From: Phoronis australis
Lineage: Eukaryota; Phoronida; Phoronidae
Length of the DNA stretch: 64,000 nucleotides
NCBI GenBank assembly: GCA_002633005.1
Contig: NMRA01000014.1
Location: forward strand, 874,970-938,969
Reading direction: 5' to 3'
This document shows, in pieces, positions 24,490 through 36,747 of this stretch (the stretch's first letter is position 1; every line of letters begins with the position of its first letter). The position numbers and the translations under genes were made by a program. Under the pieces are notes generated by a model, which was not told the origin of the DNA, did no database searches, and worked only from the letters and a program-made list of their open reading frames with translations.

Positions 24490-26996
24490 GATGAAGATTA
24501 ACGACAGATTACGATTTGTGACCACACTCCGAATCTGAGGTCGACACCAGAGTATGAGGCAAGACACTGAAGCAAGAGAATTCTAAGTGCATTTTAGATT
24601 GTATGTGAATACTACAATTTTTTTAACTAATTTTGAACATAAGTTGCATCTTAGCCCCGGAAACAGATAATAAACGCGATTAAGGGGATTCGGCAGTTTT
24701 CCAAAAAGGCGCAAAACAATCCTTGTTTTTGGACATTAACTAATTTATTTCAAGTAATTATTAAATTTAAAAATTTTGATTTGCTTTGAGTTTCTGTTAC
24801 TTTGGCGTGTAACCAAGTTCAAACAGCAATCTTGATTTTATTAAAGAAGAAACTTCTTGTCTCAGATTGATCACATCTCTCGACTGCCCGGGGGGAACTT
24901 CCTACGTCCCCGTTATGTCGTTATTAGGACTACACCCGCAGCTGGACAACCATTCAGGCATTTTCCGTTTGTAAACCTCTTTCCGAAAGTATTCCAGGGT
25001 TTACTTAAGAAATTTTGCCATTTCCCGCACATCCATTCCGAGACTATTCCCAATAACGAATCCTTTCTTCACCGGGTAGTCGAATAATAAGGTTATAAGA
25101 AAACTTAAGACGTATAGCAAGACACGGCATGACAACGATTGTATGTAGGCATGACAACGACTGTATGTAGCAACGTTTAAAATTGTTCGTTGAAGGTACT
25201 CTTTCCGTTTCATTTTAATTAAAAACTTTATCAAACGGATTTTAACATAAGTTAATTTATTCGAAGCTGAACCCTAGATAATGCTCATTCATCACAACTT
25301 CAAATATATTCAATTTTAACCGAATTTAATAGGATTTTCCAGTATTTGGTGGTGCAATTCCACCTAAAATGGCCGCCCTAGTGAGTGACAGTTGATTCAT
25401 GCATGGGGGGAGGGCACAAACCAATTCCACGTCAGTTCGCTAAATCCCCCCCCCCGCCACCATATGTGCTTCTCCCGGATTCTGCGTCCGAATGTCGTCA
25501 ATTTTGTATCGAACACCACACCCGTCTTAAGTTGTGTATAAGTAGGGGAAAATCTCGGGGAGACAGCCACCAGAAATTGAGTGATCATGTTTCAACAAAA
25601 TTTCACATGGGGCAGTGGAGTGAGAATGCAAATGTTGCATGGCTTACTGAACATAGTAAATTACGGTAAATCTAAACGATCTCTATGCTCTTTCCCAGGG
25701 CTACGAAAGGTAACTGGAGCTGTGACTGAGGGTAAGATATCTCATACTTAACACAGTCTAAACCACCAGAACATTGCGTGATGTTCATTGTGATTTTCAG
25801 TTACTTTGTATAGTACATATAAAGAACATCTTTGGTAATTGGGGAATTCCAATATATTTATTGTAATTAACCATGTAACGCATTTAGTTGCACATGTTAG
25901 AAAACTGGGATACTAGTATCCCACGAAGCCCTGTCAAGCGTACAGGCAGCGCGCGTACGCACAGGCGCATGCGTACGCGGGAAATTTATCACCAGACCCC
26001 AAAACTGCAAAATGCGCTAGACGATGAAGAGTGCGGAAGGGCGATACTCGGGTGGGAATCTAAAACTCGAGACCACGAGAGAGTGGAGTAAAAAATTTGG
26101 CGAAATCGAATTAAATTCCTTCCTACAACGTTCACCTTCCTACGAGTCTGCTACAATAAAGAATCTTAATGGATAATGCTGGCTATAAGTCTTCTACGGT
26201 CAAAGTGAGTCAAGATGTCCCATTTAAGGAAAACGCGCATTGCAATTGCATGCTGGGACAAAACAGGCGAGAGACGAGTGTTTGACGGATTTTTTTAAAT
26301 ATGAAGTTGAAATTCTACAAACAATTCTGGTGCCCCTAAACAAAATCGAAGTGGGGGCGACTTATTATTCCCCAGTTTCTACTGATCTGGAGATTTTTCA
26401 GTCAGAATGCACCGCCTGTTTGTTCTGCTGTAATCGCTTGCATATGGTGGTTTTTGGGAAGAAAATTGCTAATTTTGTATATTTTGAAGCCGGTGCCTGC
26501 ACTTGCTGTAGTCGTGCGAGATGGCACAATTTATTTTGGAATCAATTTTATTGAACTTTGGGCACGCTTGGTGAAATCTTTGGCTCTTCATGCTCTCCAT
26601 ATTTTTGTAAAGCCTATGGAAAAGAGAGAAGTGGGTATCTGCGTGGAACAGATTTTCAAGCCAAAAGTCAGAAAAAATGTTGAGTGCCAGCTGATCGCCA
26701 TATGCGTGTGTTTTCTGTTTGGACTAGTAGTTGTTTCACCTTCTTGACAGTATAGCAGGTCGCAGCCGACAAAATGCGTAATTCCAACTCACTAAAATGA
26801 GACCATTCGCAAATCGTGCAATCGCTCTTCGAGATTCATGGGGATTTATTTGTTAACTTGTTCACTTCATGACAAACATGCAAAATTGCGCATAAGGTTC
26901 TTTTTAGCTTCTAATTCATGTTGGTCATTGTGTTTTCAACGTCATTATTAGTCGTTCTTTCATTGTCGAGAACAAAGAGTGCATGACACCATGTGA
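24490..26996. other. No gene recognised; GC-rich spot near 25.95 kb
   Basis: No supported coding sequence. 25945-25985 is locally GC-rich with GCGCGCGTACG and GGCGCATGCGTACGCG, which resembles an NRF1-type site. This may be a promoter remnant or chance. A minus-strand poly(A) signal for exon A2 is at 26845-26850. Confidence 0.35.
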
Positions 26997-27307
26997 TTAC
27001 ATTCCTTTGAGCTCAACTTCACCACCGCCGCTTAAAAGCCTTGAGAACTCCGTTTTGCTTGAAACTTCACGTTCACCCATCTTGTCACTTGTCGCGTGTA
27101 CGGAGGACACGCTTAACGTCCAACTACTGGTAATTTTACTCGAGATGGACGCTGACGGCTCACAGTGGTGACGAGACGGAGCCTCCAGAGCTGTTGGCTT
27201 CTGGCGACAGTTCGCCCAGATAACGATAACAAAGAGGAAGGTCACCGTGTTCCCAACAACCACACCGATGACGAACCAATATGTGAAAGGCAAACCAAGC
27301 CAGGTAT
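26997..27307 (-). CDS. Terminal exon A2: transmembrane helix and short Ser-rich tail (locus A)
   Basis: The acceptor after ...ACTTTCAG is at 27308-27310 and the exon opens in phase 1. About 102 residues follow before the TAA at 26997-26999. The first residues read TWLGLPFTYW, the same juxtamembrane signature as the other three terminal exons. A hydrophobic helix of about 20 residues (FVIGVVVG...FVIVIW) then ends in NCRQK as stop-transfer. The tail of about 65 residues is rich in Ser and Thr, has no tyrosine and is unlike the tail of A1. An AATAAA signal (minus strand) sits at 26845-26850, about 150 bases past the stop. This exon is the more distal of two ends available to locus A. It is inferred to be an alternative last exon giving a different cytoplasmic signal; RNA evidence is lacking. 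Confidence 0.7.
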
Positions 27308-28643
27308 CTGAAAGTTGGACATATGTATCGTCTACTTCATATGACTTTCTTTTGTGATCAATTTCAAATGAAATAAAATTCTTGCACTTCGTCTCAATAT
27401 TGTCTATCTCGTTTATTTATTAAAGCTGCTCCGAAGGCAAAAATTGTAAATTTAGTTCAACCACAAATTTCGTAACATCAGAATGCGTCTGGCCCTCCGC
27501 TCAACAGTGTATACTTCTTAAATATATCCCTGTTGTTTTGTTTTTGTTCAAAGAAGTGCTCGCAATAACATGCTTCTTGGTCCCTGATGTCATTGAACTT
27601 GACTCGAGACATGTTCTGTGAAGTGGCCAGTTTCAAAGTCCACCTTTCAAGCGTGGACATAATCGCAACTAGAGTGTAGTGTTCACTAAAAGTATGGGAT
27701 AATTTCTCGCATTTCATTGTGAGTGGCCGTATTTACACATGGGATAATGATGGTTATCTAAAGTTGGATTTTCGAAAAATTAAATTTACAGTCCAGGTTT
27801 CAATATTCAATATCAAAATAAAATTGAACTGGAAACATACACACGTATCACTCAGCTAACCGCCATGTTACTGCAGTGTGAGAATTAGGACACTTGGTTC
27901 AGGTCTGAGGTTGTAGGTTGCAGTTTTCAAGAGGGTGAGACGTTGAAACTAATATTCAAAAACGCGATCTAAATTCATAAGTTCATTGGATCCTGGAATG
28001 AAATAACGATAAACAGACCTGGCACACTAAACAAAGTGTGTTAAATTTTGAATTTTCGTTTGCAAACTGAGAATGAAATACTGAATTTTCGATTTTCGTT
28101 TTATATCTAGAAAATAGAATATTGAAATCAAGTCTAAATTGAATTTTGGTTTTGCATTGGAAATGGGATATTAAACAAACACTGTATTTTTCATTTGTGT
28201 TTTCAATTGTGTATTTAAAATCAAATAACGGAATGCACCGTGATTACTGGATGGACCTAGAAATGGGAAGGATGGGCCCAAGATACATGTAGGAAGGAGG
28301 GACCAAACACAAGACGAAAATTGATTGCTATTTTGTACAGCAACGCCAAATGCATGTGTAATCTGAAAGTTTGTTACGCGACACGAACTTACTGCATAAA
28401 CCCTAAGTTATCAGGTAGCGCAAAAATATGACCTCGTGGAAAAGATAGTTTATGCTAATTGGGAAACCAGATTCTTTTTCAATGCCCACCACGACCCCGT
28501 CCCGACAATTCAATAGCCCATCTAAGAATGTAGCGGCGGGAAAGCTGCTGAACCAGCTACGCCATTTTGCCTTACTGGTGTCATTTTTGGTATCTTTCCA
28601 AGGGAGTTAATCCCTCTGAACAGCCCGCACATCGGCCAGTCAC

Positions 28644-28754
28644 CTTCTAACGGCCGTCTTAGGCGAAAAGTGAAGGGTGCGCATCCCAGAGTAGACATTG
28701 TAGGAGAGCCTTTTTCCCACCTGCTGCTGACAAGAAATGTAGGCGTTTCATCTG
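28644..28754 (-). CDS. Possible stalk exon of locus A
   Basis: A 111-base open segment is bounded by an acceptor (...TTTATCTGCAG, ends at 28755) and a donor (GAAG|GTGACT). Its phase is 1-1, like every other cassette exon of the locus. It would add 37 residues beginning ADETPTFLVSS between kringle and transmembrane segment in the A2 isoform. It includes one Cys and is basic towards its end. The borders are acceptable but not strong, the segment has no recognised domain, and a longer open frame continues past the donor, so a chance match is possible. Confidence 0.25.
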
Positions 28755-28877
28755 CTGCAGATAAATGATTTCCCATAATCCATTGCGCATGTCATATCTC
28801 CCTCAAACAATAAAATATTAAATTTCCGTGAACGTGCTTTCCTGTTTTGAACCAGTCTTACTCATTTGAAGGTGTGG

Positions 28878-29287
28878 CCGGTTGCATGAAACAGTCCCAA
28901 ATAGGGACTCAACTAAGTTTCCTAAATCTGCTGCGTGTTTGTGGACTTGTGAAAACACTGATTGCCCTTTCTTATGCTGTTTTAGTTTGATTACTAAGTC
29001 AATTTTTGGCTTTGATACAAATCGAGAGTGAAGTCGACATTGAATTCTCAATATTATCGAAAATGTATAAGGATCTTTTCATGCAACGCTCCTAACTTAA
29101 GAACAAATTCTCTATTTATTTTCATTGAATTCAGGGCTCACTTTTTAGTTACATTATGAGTAAAAGAGAACATAATAAAGATGAAATGATAGAAAAAAAT
29201 ACATCTGTGAGTAAACAAAGACGTAAATAGGCAAAATATTTAGGGAAGTTAGGTGAGTCCCTGTTTGGGACTGTTTCATGCAACCGG
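28878..29287. mobile_element. MITE of about 410 bp with inverted termini
   Basis: The left end (28878-28927) reads CCGGTTGCATGAAACAGTCC and continues into a GGGACTCA stretch. The right end (29238-29287) is its reverse complement with a few mismatches over about 50 bases. The interior has no coding sequence. This is a non-autonomous DNA element within the A1-A2 interval of locus A. No clear target-site duplication was found, so the exact ends may be off by a few bases. Confidence 0.6.
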
Positions 29288-29929
29288 ACAATGTAATCCA
29301 ACATAGCGCATTCATAAACTGTTACCTGCCACAGGGTTACCTGCTTCTCGTTTTGTGTTTACGCCTCTAACTCTTAAGGGGTCCAAAGGGGTCGCTAAAA
29401 CAGGTTTAAACAGGCATTTAATAACTCGTATATCGAAACTTTATTTAAATAATAACGTGCATGTAATACGAGTTCGTAGGACATTGTTTGGTCTGGTTGG
29501 AAAACTTTGGACCACTTGTAATACATGAACTTTCAGTCAGTTTAGAACCTGGTGAATTTTTTAGCGATGAGGAAGCGGCAAGCGAATGGGCGACAGCTTG
29601 TTATGAATTTGTTATTTTGCAAGAAAAATACTTTTGTAGCTGTTCCAAGAACAAAGATGACGTTTTAAATTTCACAGTAAATTTAGAATAAATCACGGAC
29701 GTGAGAAAGTTCTTCTTTTTACAGTCAGTCAAAGCTGTTTGACTAAGCTAAACCAGATGCAGATTGGTGGATCCCAGCGGGCCTTTAACTGATAACCCAC
29801 TTAAGCCGCTAGCTATGAACGAATTTTTGTGTGGGTACGAGTAAATATTTGTGTAAAGATAAAGGCATTTTGAGTTGTTTTATTGGTATAATTTTAGTTC
29901 CGGTGTTCATTTATTCATTTACATTCCAC

Positions 29930-30489
29930 TCACACAAAGTCAGATGTGTTTGACTTCCTGTCATCGTCCGCATCCCTACTCGCTTCATAAGGTACATCAA
30001 GCAGACTTCCGCCATCTTTGCCAAGGTTTGCTTTCATCTCGCCACACTCACTAGTCATTCCAGCCGACTCCACTGCATCCCTGTCGCTCCTCATTTCTTC
30101 ATTTTCTGCCCCATCCCGTTCAGCTGTCACTTCCGTTGTATCACCCTCTCTCCAATCGCTATTCCTTTCCGCCGCGTCCTCCCCGCTCTGGAATGCGTCT
30201 AATTCAACGTTTTCGTGAACGATTTCTGGCACTTCAAACTCTCTTTCATTATCTGTATTACCGCTTATATCATCAATTTCCTCCTCTATTTCTTCTTGAA
30301 TTACGTCATCAAATCCGTTCCAGGGATCCAAACGGGTGAAGTCTTCCGATGGTGGCGATACTTGGTCAGCTTTGGTGCGCTTGAAACACGTGAACTTCAC
30401 AAGGATACCAACGATGATGATGAGAAGTAAGAGCCCTGCACCCGAGCCAATGATTATCCAGTACTTAACCCGTAAACCTAACCACTTCT
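29930..30489 (-). CDS. Terminal exon A1: transmembrane helix and acidic tail (locus A)
   Basis: The acceptor is ...TTATTTTGCAG, with the exon beginning at 30489 in phase 1. It encodes about 185 residues. The order is KWLGLRVKYW juxtamembrane signature, a strong hydrophobic helix (about residues 11-32, rich in Ile and Leu), a basic stop-transfer stretch (KFTCFKRTK), then a tail of about 150 residues that is very acidic (runs of Glu and Asp, e.g. EEIEEEIDD). The extreme C-terminus SDFV fits a class III PDZ-ligand pattern (acidic residue at -2, hydrophobic at 0), which is an inference. The stop is at 29930-29932. Minus-strand AATAAA signals lie at 29910-29915 and 29879-29884, very close to the stop. 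It is the proximal of two possible ends for locus A. Confidence 0.8.
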
Positions 30490-31276
30490 CTGCAAAATAA
30501 CGCCCAGCGATCATTGGCATAAATACTCAGTTACCGATTTTAGGCTTTCAGCTGATAGACAGCTGCTTACACACTCTCTCGTTTTATTATTTTCAAAGAA
30601 ACAAAATATCCCCTTGTCACACATTCAAGTACTTTCAAACACGCCAAAGGTCGGAATGAATTGGAATTCTTTCGTAAGAAAGCTTTCGTAAGAAAACTTC
30701 CATACTGTATATTGAAGACGATTACTTTCGGACCCGTTCACACTCAATTTGACATTCGTTTGCACATCATTTTCTCTCGCCGTATTCTGATGTATTCTAA
30801 ATTTATTGCTAGAGCGTGTAATTACTGACGATGTGGCAGCACCCGTTTGGAGATACATGACAACTACCAAATACGGTATTTTTAATTACCTTCAAGTGTG
30901 GTTTCTCCACGCGCCTCTTTCTTGACGCCAGCGACTGACTCTGAGATGTACGTAACTATATCAACAAGAGTATGTATGTCAGTGAATAGTTCAGCAGTAG
31001 CCAACACGGGAACATGGAATATTATTCGACACAAGCATGATTGAAAAACAGTTAATGGAACATACCATAATGCATGATCAAGAATAATGACCTTCTAAAA
31101 ATGTGACATCTTGATAGTAGAACAATTTGATGACAGCAAAATGTTATGTTTTTATTCTAATAATCATATACATTTAGAACACCTCGGGTAGTTCCACAGA
31201 CTCAGTTTTATCCTTGGAAGTGTTTCGTACCTGCGTGATGTTTCGAATGAATCAGATGGCGACGAAGCCTTCTTAC

Positions 31277-31585
31277 CTTCGCATTTCTGGGTGAGGTTAC
31301 ACCACATAATCTGATAGTCTGGCGGAGCTTCACTCATAGCAACGTTGACGAAACAGTAGAGATTTTCTAGCTGGCCCGGGTTGCGACAGTAATTTTCAGC
31401 CCTCTCCAGGTCGTAGCCGTTGTCCGTCAGTGTGTCCGGGAACCACAAGGGCGTGATGTAATTCGACACTGAGTCGATCACCTCACTCCATTTCTCGCAC
31501 GAGGTTCCGTCACGCGACACCGCCAGCGTACCGGAGTAGTCGCGCTTCAGACCGTCATTGTAACATTCTTGTCCGTTCTTGTTCA
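31277..31585 (-). CDS. Kringle domain exon (locus A)
   Basis: A single 309-base exon with phase 1-1 borders: acceptor ...GACTTTTAG ending at 31586, donor GAAG|GTAAGA below 31277. The 103 residues carry the six cysteines of a kringle in the right order (GQECY, GTSCEKW, ENYCRNP, NLYCF, IMWC, QKCE). They include the diagnostic NYCRNP and the final W-C...C pair. A long loop between Cys2 and Cys3 (SNYITPLWFPDTLTDNGYD) is nearly identical in locus B. This loop differs from vertebrate plasminogen-type kringles, which carry HxxPxN in that position. Kringles bind proteins, lipids or lysine-like ligands; the ligand here is unknown. It is extracellular, between the lectin domain and the membrane. Confidence 0.88.
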
Positions 31586-33077
31586 CTAAAAGTCAGCATT
31601 ACCAGTAGATGTCTCATTACAATTGTGTACATTTGTATGTTTCCTACTCACTTACGAGTACATGGCACTTTTCAGGGTGAGTTTATCTTGGATTATACCA
31701 GAAATGCCAAGAAATATAAAATAGTCAGGTGGCCAAGATTAGTAATTTTAGGTTTGACCGCAAACTCCTGTGAGAAGCAGGCAACTATGCTCAGAGCATT
31801 TAGTTAATTGTTCGGTTTAAGTAATTTTTATAACATTAAACAAATATTCACACTCATTACAACTGACTTCCCTGGAAGTAGACATACTTAAAGGCAGTTG
31901 CTTTCCGTAAGTAACCATGATTTTCATTGGCTAGTGTCAAACAATTTGTCATAACTAACTAATGAGAATGGTGCTTACTAAATGAAATTAAATGACTTAC
32001 TTAGCTACCTAATTCTCATACGCCAAATTCACAGGGAATAACCCCAACTTAAAAAATAATAATTGTTCTAATTCGAAATTTTTAGCATGGCAAACCCTCA
32101 AACATTGCTCAATGATAGTCAAACTTTCATTCAGGAAAACGTACATCAAGATTACTAAACAACTTTCTTCGGGAAACTAGGGCTTAAAAGCACCCTTTTC
32201 CAGCACCCTCGTCCTCACTGTCACTGGATCTTCGTTTCTCAATGTGTACTAACTGAAGTGCATATAGGCACAATACTAAATTACCTTAAGGTTTAAAGTG
32301 GTGGTCCTTGTCGGTGGAAAGCTGATCGAGTTACAAACCATTGTTTAAAATTATATTTCACGCGCACTCTTCTAAGATCGTACTTCAGTTAGTATGAACG
32401 TGGGATAGCAGATCGTATTGCCCTGGTAGATAATGATTGTCCTATGGGGTGACAACCACTGCTTTCGAAGGAAAACGCCTGCGTATGCCCTAAAATCGGC
32501 ATGTAGGCAAGCGTTTGTGGTCGTACTTTGAAAAGGGGCCTAAATGTTTTATCAAAGCTTAATTTTTTAGCATGTGGCAAAAATTAGCAGCGAGTATGTA
32601 CACGCGACTAGCCATGTTTTTAGGCATGACCCTGGTCAAGAAAGTGGGGTCATCGAGGTGTAGTCCAAGAATATGGTAATTTGGCGCGAGTTTGAGGGTG
32701 AGAGATGTTACAGGTTTTTGATTAAATCTCCACTCTTATCGAGTATAAATGTACCCGAATTCTCAAGGCTCCATTTGTGATCTCTTGGGGGAACACGTGT
32801 TATTAAGCAAACGGGTTCGTCCTCACTTTACGAATGAAGAACGCGCACCTCAAAATGAATACATCGTCACACAACCTACATGAATTTACCTGCAGATATT
32901 ATCGGGATTCATGTTCTGCAAGTCAATTTAACGGAGCGCAAGCTTGTGACGGACATAAAATATATCAAAAATAAGGAATATTATTAGTGAAAGGCTTAAT
33001 TTGATCTATTTTATCCGGCTAGTGGGTGAAATGCAGCTTGAGCTCTTTAAAGAACTTCTTTAACCCAATTAGCCTAC

Positions 33078-33434
33078 CTTGCACACACACGTAATAGAAG
33101 CTGAGATAGGTCATTCTGTCGTCATTTCCCTGGTTTACCACAAACCAGTCGTCATCTTCCTCTACCATAGCGTAGGTACACTTGTCCAAATATCTGCACT
33201 GTGACATGATGTTATTGACTTCCACCAAGTTTGACCTTGATACAGAAGAGCCATCCTTGTTTTTATACGAGGTAATGACGTCGTCGTCGAGGCTTGGGCA
33301 GCAGGTCTCCTTGCAAGCGCTACGTGTTAGGTTCCAGTCGTCCAGTATAACAATAATGCGCGGAAAACCATCGGAGTCCGGGGTGCAGGACACCTTTAGC
33401 GTCCCTCCCATACACACGGTCGCTCGTCTTCCTT
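33078..33434 (-). CDS. SUEL-type (galactose-binding) lectin domain exon (locus A)
   Basis: A 357-base phase 1-1 exon: acceptor ...TTTTAAATCAG ending at 33435, donor CAAG|GTAGGC. The 119-residue product follows the SUEL/RBL lectin layout: ATVCMGGTLKVSC at the start (the family's C-x-G-x-x-L-x-x-x-C), a central WNLTRSAC segment, SQCRYLDKC, and the terminal TYLSFYYVC that corresponds to the family's KYLxVxYxC. Eight cysteines are present, two more than the usual minimal set. The classic sugar-binding YGR and DPC loops of rhamnose-binding lectins are not obvious, so carbohydrate binding should not be assumed. It is the N-terminal ectodomain module of locus A; locus B has a paralogue of similar length. 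Confidence 0.82.
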
Positions 33435-34929
33435 CTGATTTAAAATTACAGGTACTGCGTTTGTGATTCATCATTTATTACTATCTGATCATTAAGATGA
33501 AGCCTGGGACAGATCATATATCGCGCGTAGCTGGAGCGCAGAAGTTGTCGCACCGTGTTTAGCACCCAGTAGTATATGCCTCGGTCACCTAAAGCTTCCA
33601 GTGCCGATGCAGCAGAAAAATATACCTCGGACGTGTTTCAGATCCGTGCATATGCGGCCTTCATTCAATACCACGAGGGGATTTCTTCAAGAGATGGCTA
33701 ACTTCTTGGCTTCAGCTGGCAGGTCTCGAAAACCGCAAGAGATGATGATTCTAAATCCTAAGTATACCAACTGAGCCTAGATAGATTGGGCATAAGACAC
33801 GTCATTATAATTTTGACGTGGCCAGTGTAACCTTGCCCGATACAAACACAAGTGTGGTTTTGAACACCTGGTAGAGTCTTGTCCAGCTTTTTATAGGCTA
33901 AGGAGCAACCTACTGGATGGCACTGTTACATGCCTACAACATATAGTGCATGGCAACAAATGGTAACGTCTCTCCGTTTTCTTAAAGGAGACTGGCAGAC
34001 TTGAAAACTTCCTTCACGAAGAACCATAATGGGTCTTTCGTGCTTTAGCTCAGGTGTTTTCTGCAATAGGCCCAACCATGAGACCTGCGCATGTCTGATG
34101 CACCGCATGACACCAGGCCACCTACATGCTTTTTTATATCTTCTTAATGCATTGTTAACTCTTGTTTAAGACTGTTCTCACAGGGGTTCCCCTGTCGACA
34201 ACTTTGACGGCATTTTCCATGAGTTCAGAATTATACGACTTCACTTACCATAGGCGGATTTAGAACGGGGGACAGGCCCCCCCCCCTTGGCTTCCGCAAA
34301 AAATAAAATCGCAAGAGCGTAGGGAAATGTTGAGTTTATTAATTAACCCCGGTAATTAACATTATACGGAGGAAACAAGATTTAAATGTGTGCAGTTTTA
34401 GTGCGTTTGGGGGGGGAGGCTCAGATCCAATTTCAAGTGTCAAATTTAGAACACGGCTCAATCGTAATGAAACTACGGTCAAGTTTTGACTCTCCTGCGA
34501 TATACCAGGCGACCGGCAGTGGCGCTGCGCACCACGACTCCGTTTCCGTCGTCTGCTTCACTGTGCAATGAAGAAAATTACTTCATTTTTTAATGAAAAT
34601 GGAATCTGAGTGGCTATGAAAAAACAGAAGCTGCTGGTAAAATGTGAATTTTAATCAAAACCTTAGTGAATCACTCAGAAACTCATAATTCTCTCTTTGT
34701 CAAATCTTCACTTAAGACGATTTCCAAAGCAACGCGTCATTAATGCCAATACAAAAACGGATTTGGTCTTTTGGGCATTTGAAGACTATTTTAAATACAA
34801 CAAATTTGTTACGAACTGATTGCACAAAATATAAAAAGTGTAATAAGCATTACAAAAAGAAGTAGGTTTCGCGCGCAAACGCTGTGGACCATAAACAAAT
34901 AGGTCTCTTATTATTAAGATATGAGTGAA

Positions 34930-35000
34930 ATTGTGGTGGTGCAGTGGTAAAGCACGCGCGCTCTATACGCCAGGTCGTGAGTTCAACCCCTTGATAATTG
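34930..35000 (+). repeat. tRNA-like SINE head inside the TIR transposon
   Basis: A box TGGTGCAGTGG (34937-34947) and B box AGTTCAACCCC (34980-34990) are intact, while stems are poorly conserved. It is followed by T-rich sequence. It resembles the 541-608 element in its A box. Confidence 0.45.
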
Positions 35001-35120
35001 CAGTTTATCATGTTTGACACGTTCTCCGTTTTTTTTTTCCGTTCTTTGCTTTTTTTTCTTGGATAATACTTCAGGAATCAAGGAAAATGCTTAATTTTTA
35101 GAGGAAAAAACAGAAAAATT

Positions 35121-35121
35121 N
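35121..35121. other. Single N at a direct-repeat junction
   Basis: The 20 bases before the N (GAGGAAAAAACAGAAAAATT) are repeated directly after it with one extra A. The N therefore marks an unmerged overlap and not missing sequence. Confidence 0.8.
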
Positions 35122-35263
35122 GAGGAAAAAAACAGAAAAATTTTCCTGGGCCTGCCCCCCCCCGCCCATTCAGTGCTATGCGCTTCTAATCGTGCTTTGC
35201 ACAAATGTTTTCGAACAAATTGTTGGGCCCCCCTTGTGATATCCTAGATCCGCCAATGCTTAC

Positions 35264-35944
35264 TGAATGATAGGTCACACATGCATAGATATAAAACACC
35301 TGCCTGGGAGGGATATTTTGAGGCTATGAAAATACCCGAGGTGTTCGAGATGTCAACACTTGAGAGGTTAACGCATGTGTCAAGTTCAGTCATACGTTCA
35401 ATCACTCTCTATGCACGAAAGGCACATGCCGTGTGACGGAAATCTGCACATGCGCAAATAGCGCTTAGCTCCGAGGAGAAATTTGATGCTACGAAGATAC
35501 CCGATAGGCTCCAGACGCTACGAGGGGTAACTTGAGGCTTACCGTAGCCACCTGCGATGCATCACGATTCATTTCAATCGCGGAAAGAGAACGGTTAAGC
35601 GCCGCTTTCACCATAAATCTCAACTAACCCAGGTGCTCAGAATCCGTCTACACCAACGTGACTTACCGTGGCAGTCTGAGTTTGGCGGGAATTGGCTCCC
35701 GAAAGTGGTTCACAGTGAAACAGAGAACATCACGGGTAAGGATAAGTAATATTGAACAACGTGTGACACAATGAAGATGAGTGACAATTTCCTGTCAAAC
35801 AGGATTTGAAAAAATAGGAAGTGGAAAGCCTGAGAGCGTTCACTTGGAAATTGTCAGAGATTGACGCAAAAATGCACCTGAGGTCAGCGGATGTGCTAGT
35901 AACACAAAACAATATTGTGTATTTGAAAAAGCCAGTAACTTTAC
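35264..35944. other. Intron sequence, nothing recognised
   Basis: No exon, repeat or RNA signal between the TIR transposon and the signal exon of locus A. Confidence 0.4.
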
Positions 35945-36007
35945 CGAGGTTCCCATAGTATTTCTTCAGGTCTCCAGCCACTCCTCCTAACACCGAAACA
36001 AACAACG
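35945..36007 (-). CDS. Second exon of locus A: end of signal peptide and short linker
   Basis: A 63-base exon. The acceptor is ...TTTACAATTTCAG ending at 36008 and the donor CTCG|GTAAAG lies just below 35945, with phase 1-1. It encodes LFVSVLGGVAGDLKKYYGNL, i.e. the hydrophobic end of a signal peptide, a likely cleavage region (GGVAG) and the short motif KYYGNLG. That motif is repeated almost exactly in the equivalent exon of locus B (60660-60725). The missing first exon should supply the Met and the start of the signal peptide. Confidence 0.7.
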
Positions 36008-36747
36008 CTGAAATTGTAAATGAGAGTGTTTGATCTCCTTATCCTGTGTCGGGTAAATGTTCTAATCTGAACCGTATTCGAATCTACACAATTAACAAAC
36101 CGCCATAGAAGTTTTTATCCACTTAGATACCAAGTTTGTAAAATCGACATGCGTAAAGTGACTACAAAATCGTTTGAAAATAGATTTTCATAAAGCAGAG
36201 CCGTTAGCTTTCTTAAATTTGGCATTTTTAAAAATTTTCTTCAGTGTACTTGGTTTCGTTTTTTAAAATTGTTGATTGAACAATAAATTCGTGCTATTTT
36301 GCACAAGGTGTTGTTTTTAAGCGTTTTCCTTGAAGCTCCATGTATTCTCTTTGTTACCCGTCTGCAGTTAACTGCTGACTGACCGGTAAGATTGGATTGG
36401 CAATTTCCGATTCGCCAGTTTACGGTTATCGTGCACTTGATAAAACTGGGATAAAACTAAAAACGAAACATCGCAGGCTGATGACGGACAGTTTAGACGG
36501 CCCACTCGCACCAGGATTAAGGCGCAAAACAGCAAGTTGAGGTTCAGATTAGTCAGCTATTCGTCACATTTCCGCCGACATTTCTTTCATCTACTCCCCC
36601 CCCCCCGACCATGTTACCCAGTTTCCTAAGACAATGCCTCCTTTTCTATTAATTTTTCTAGCTCCACCGAACGTGACTTTTTCACTCACATTTTACTGCA
36701 TGAAAAGTGACACATGAATTTTTATTGGCTTAGAAAACATTAACTCT

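Larger units (their letters stand above)
34249..35258. mobile_element. Non-autonomous DNA transposon with TIRs and 5-bp target duplication
   Basis: Left end CATAGGCGGATTTAGAACGG and right end, read in reverse, CATTGGCGGATCTAGGATA; both are followed inward by C/G runs. CTTAC is present directly outside both ends (34244-34248 and 35259-35263), a credible target-site duplication. It lies in the intron between the signal and lectin exons of locus A. It contains a tRNA-like segment and the N at 35121, and has no transposase. Confidence 0.7.
26997..36007 (-). other. Locus A: lectin-kringle membrane receptor gene with two alternative terminal exons
   Basis: This is a gene-level entry. Coding exons seen on the minus strand in transcription order are: end of signal peptide (35945-36007), SUEL-type lectin (33078-33434), kringle (31277-31585), transmembrane plus tail A1 (29930-30489), a possible stalk exon (28644-28754) and transmembrane plus tail A2 (26997-27307). 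All joints are phase 1. A1 and A2 both carry a stop codon, so they are mutually exclusive ends. The predicted product is a type I surface protein with an ectodomain of roughly 240 residues. The exon holding the initiator Met must lie upstream of 36007 and was not found. The introns hold a MITE (28878-29287), a TIR transposon (34249-35258) and otherwise nothing I recognise. Locus B is a paralogue with the same order, which points to tandem duplication of the whole gene. Ligand and function are unknown. Confidence 0.75.

Noticed and set aside
27478-27717. 79-residue minus-strand frame just upstream of exon A2
   Set aside because: It looks somewhat protein-like, but the only acceptor (ACTTTTAG) gives phase 2, which does not fit the phase-1 plan of locus A, and no homology is visible.
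29488-29691. 67-residue plus-strand frame (VWLENFGPLVIHELS...)
   Set aside because: Plausible composition but no splice partners and no recognised domain.
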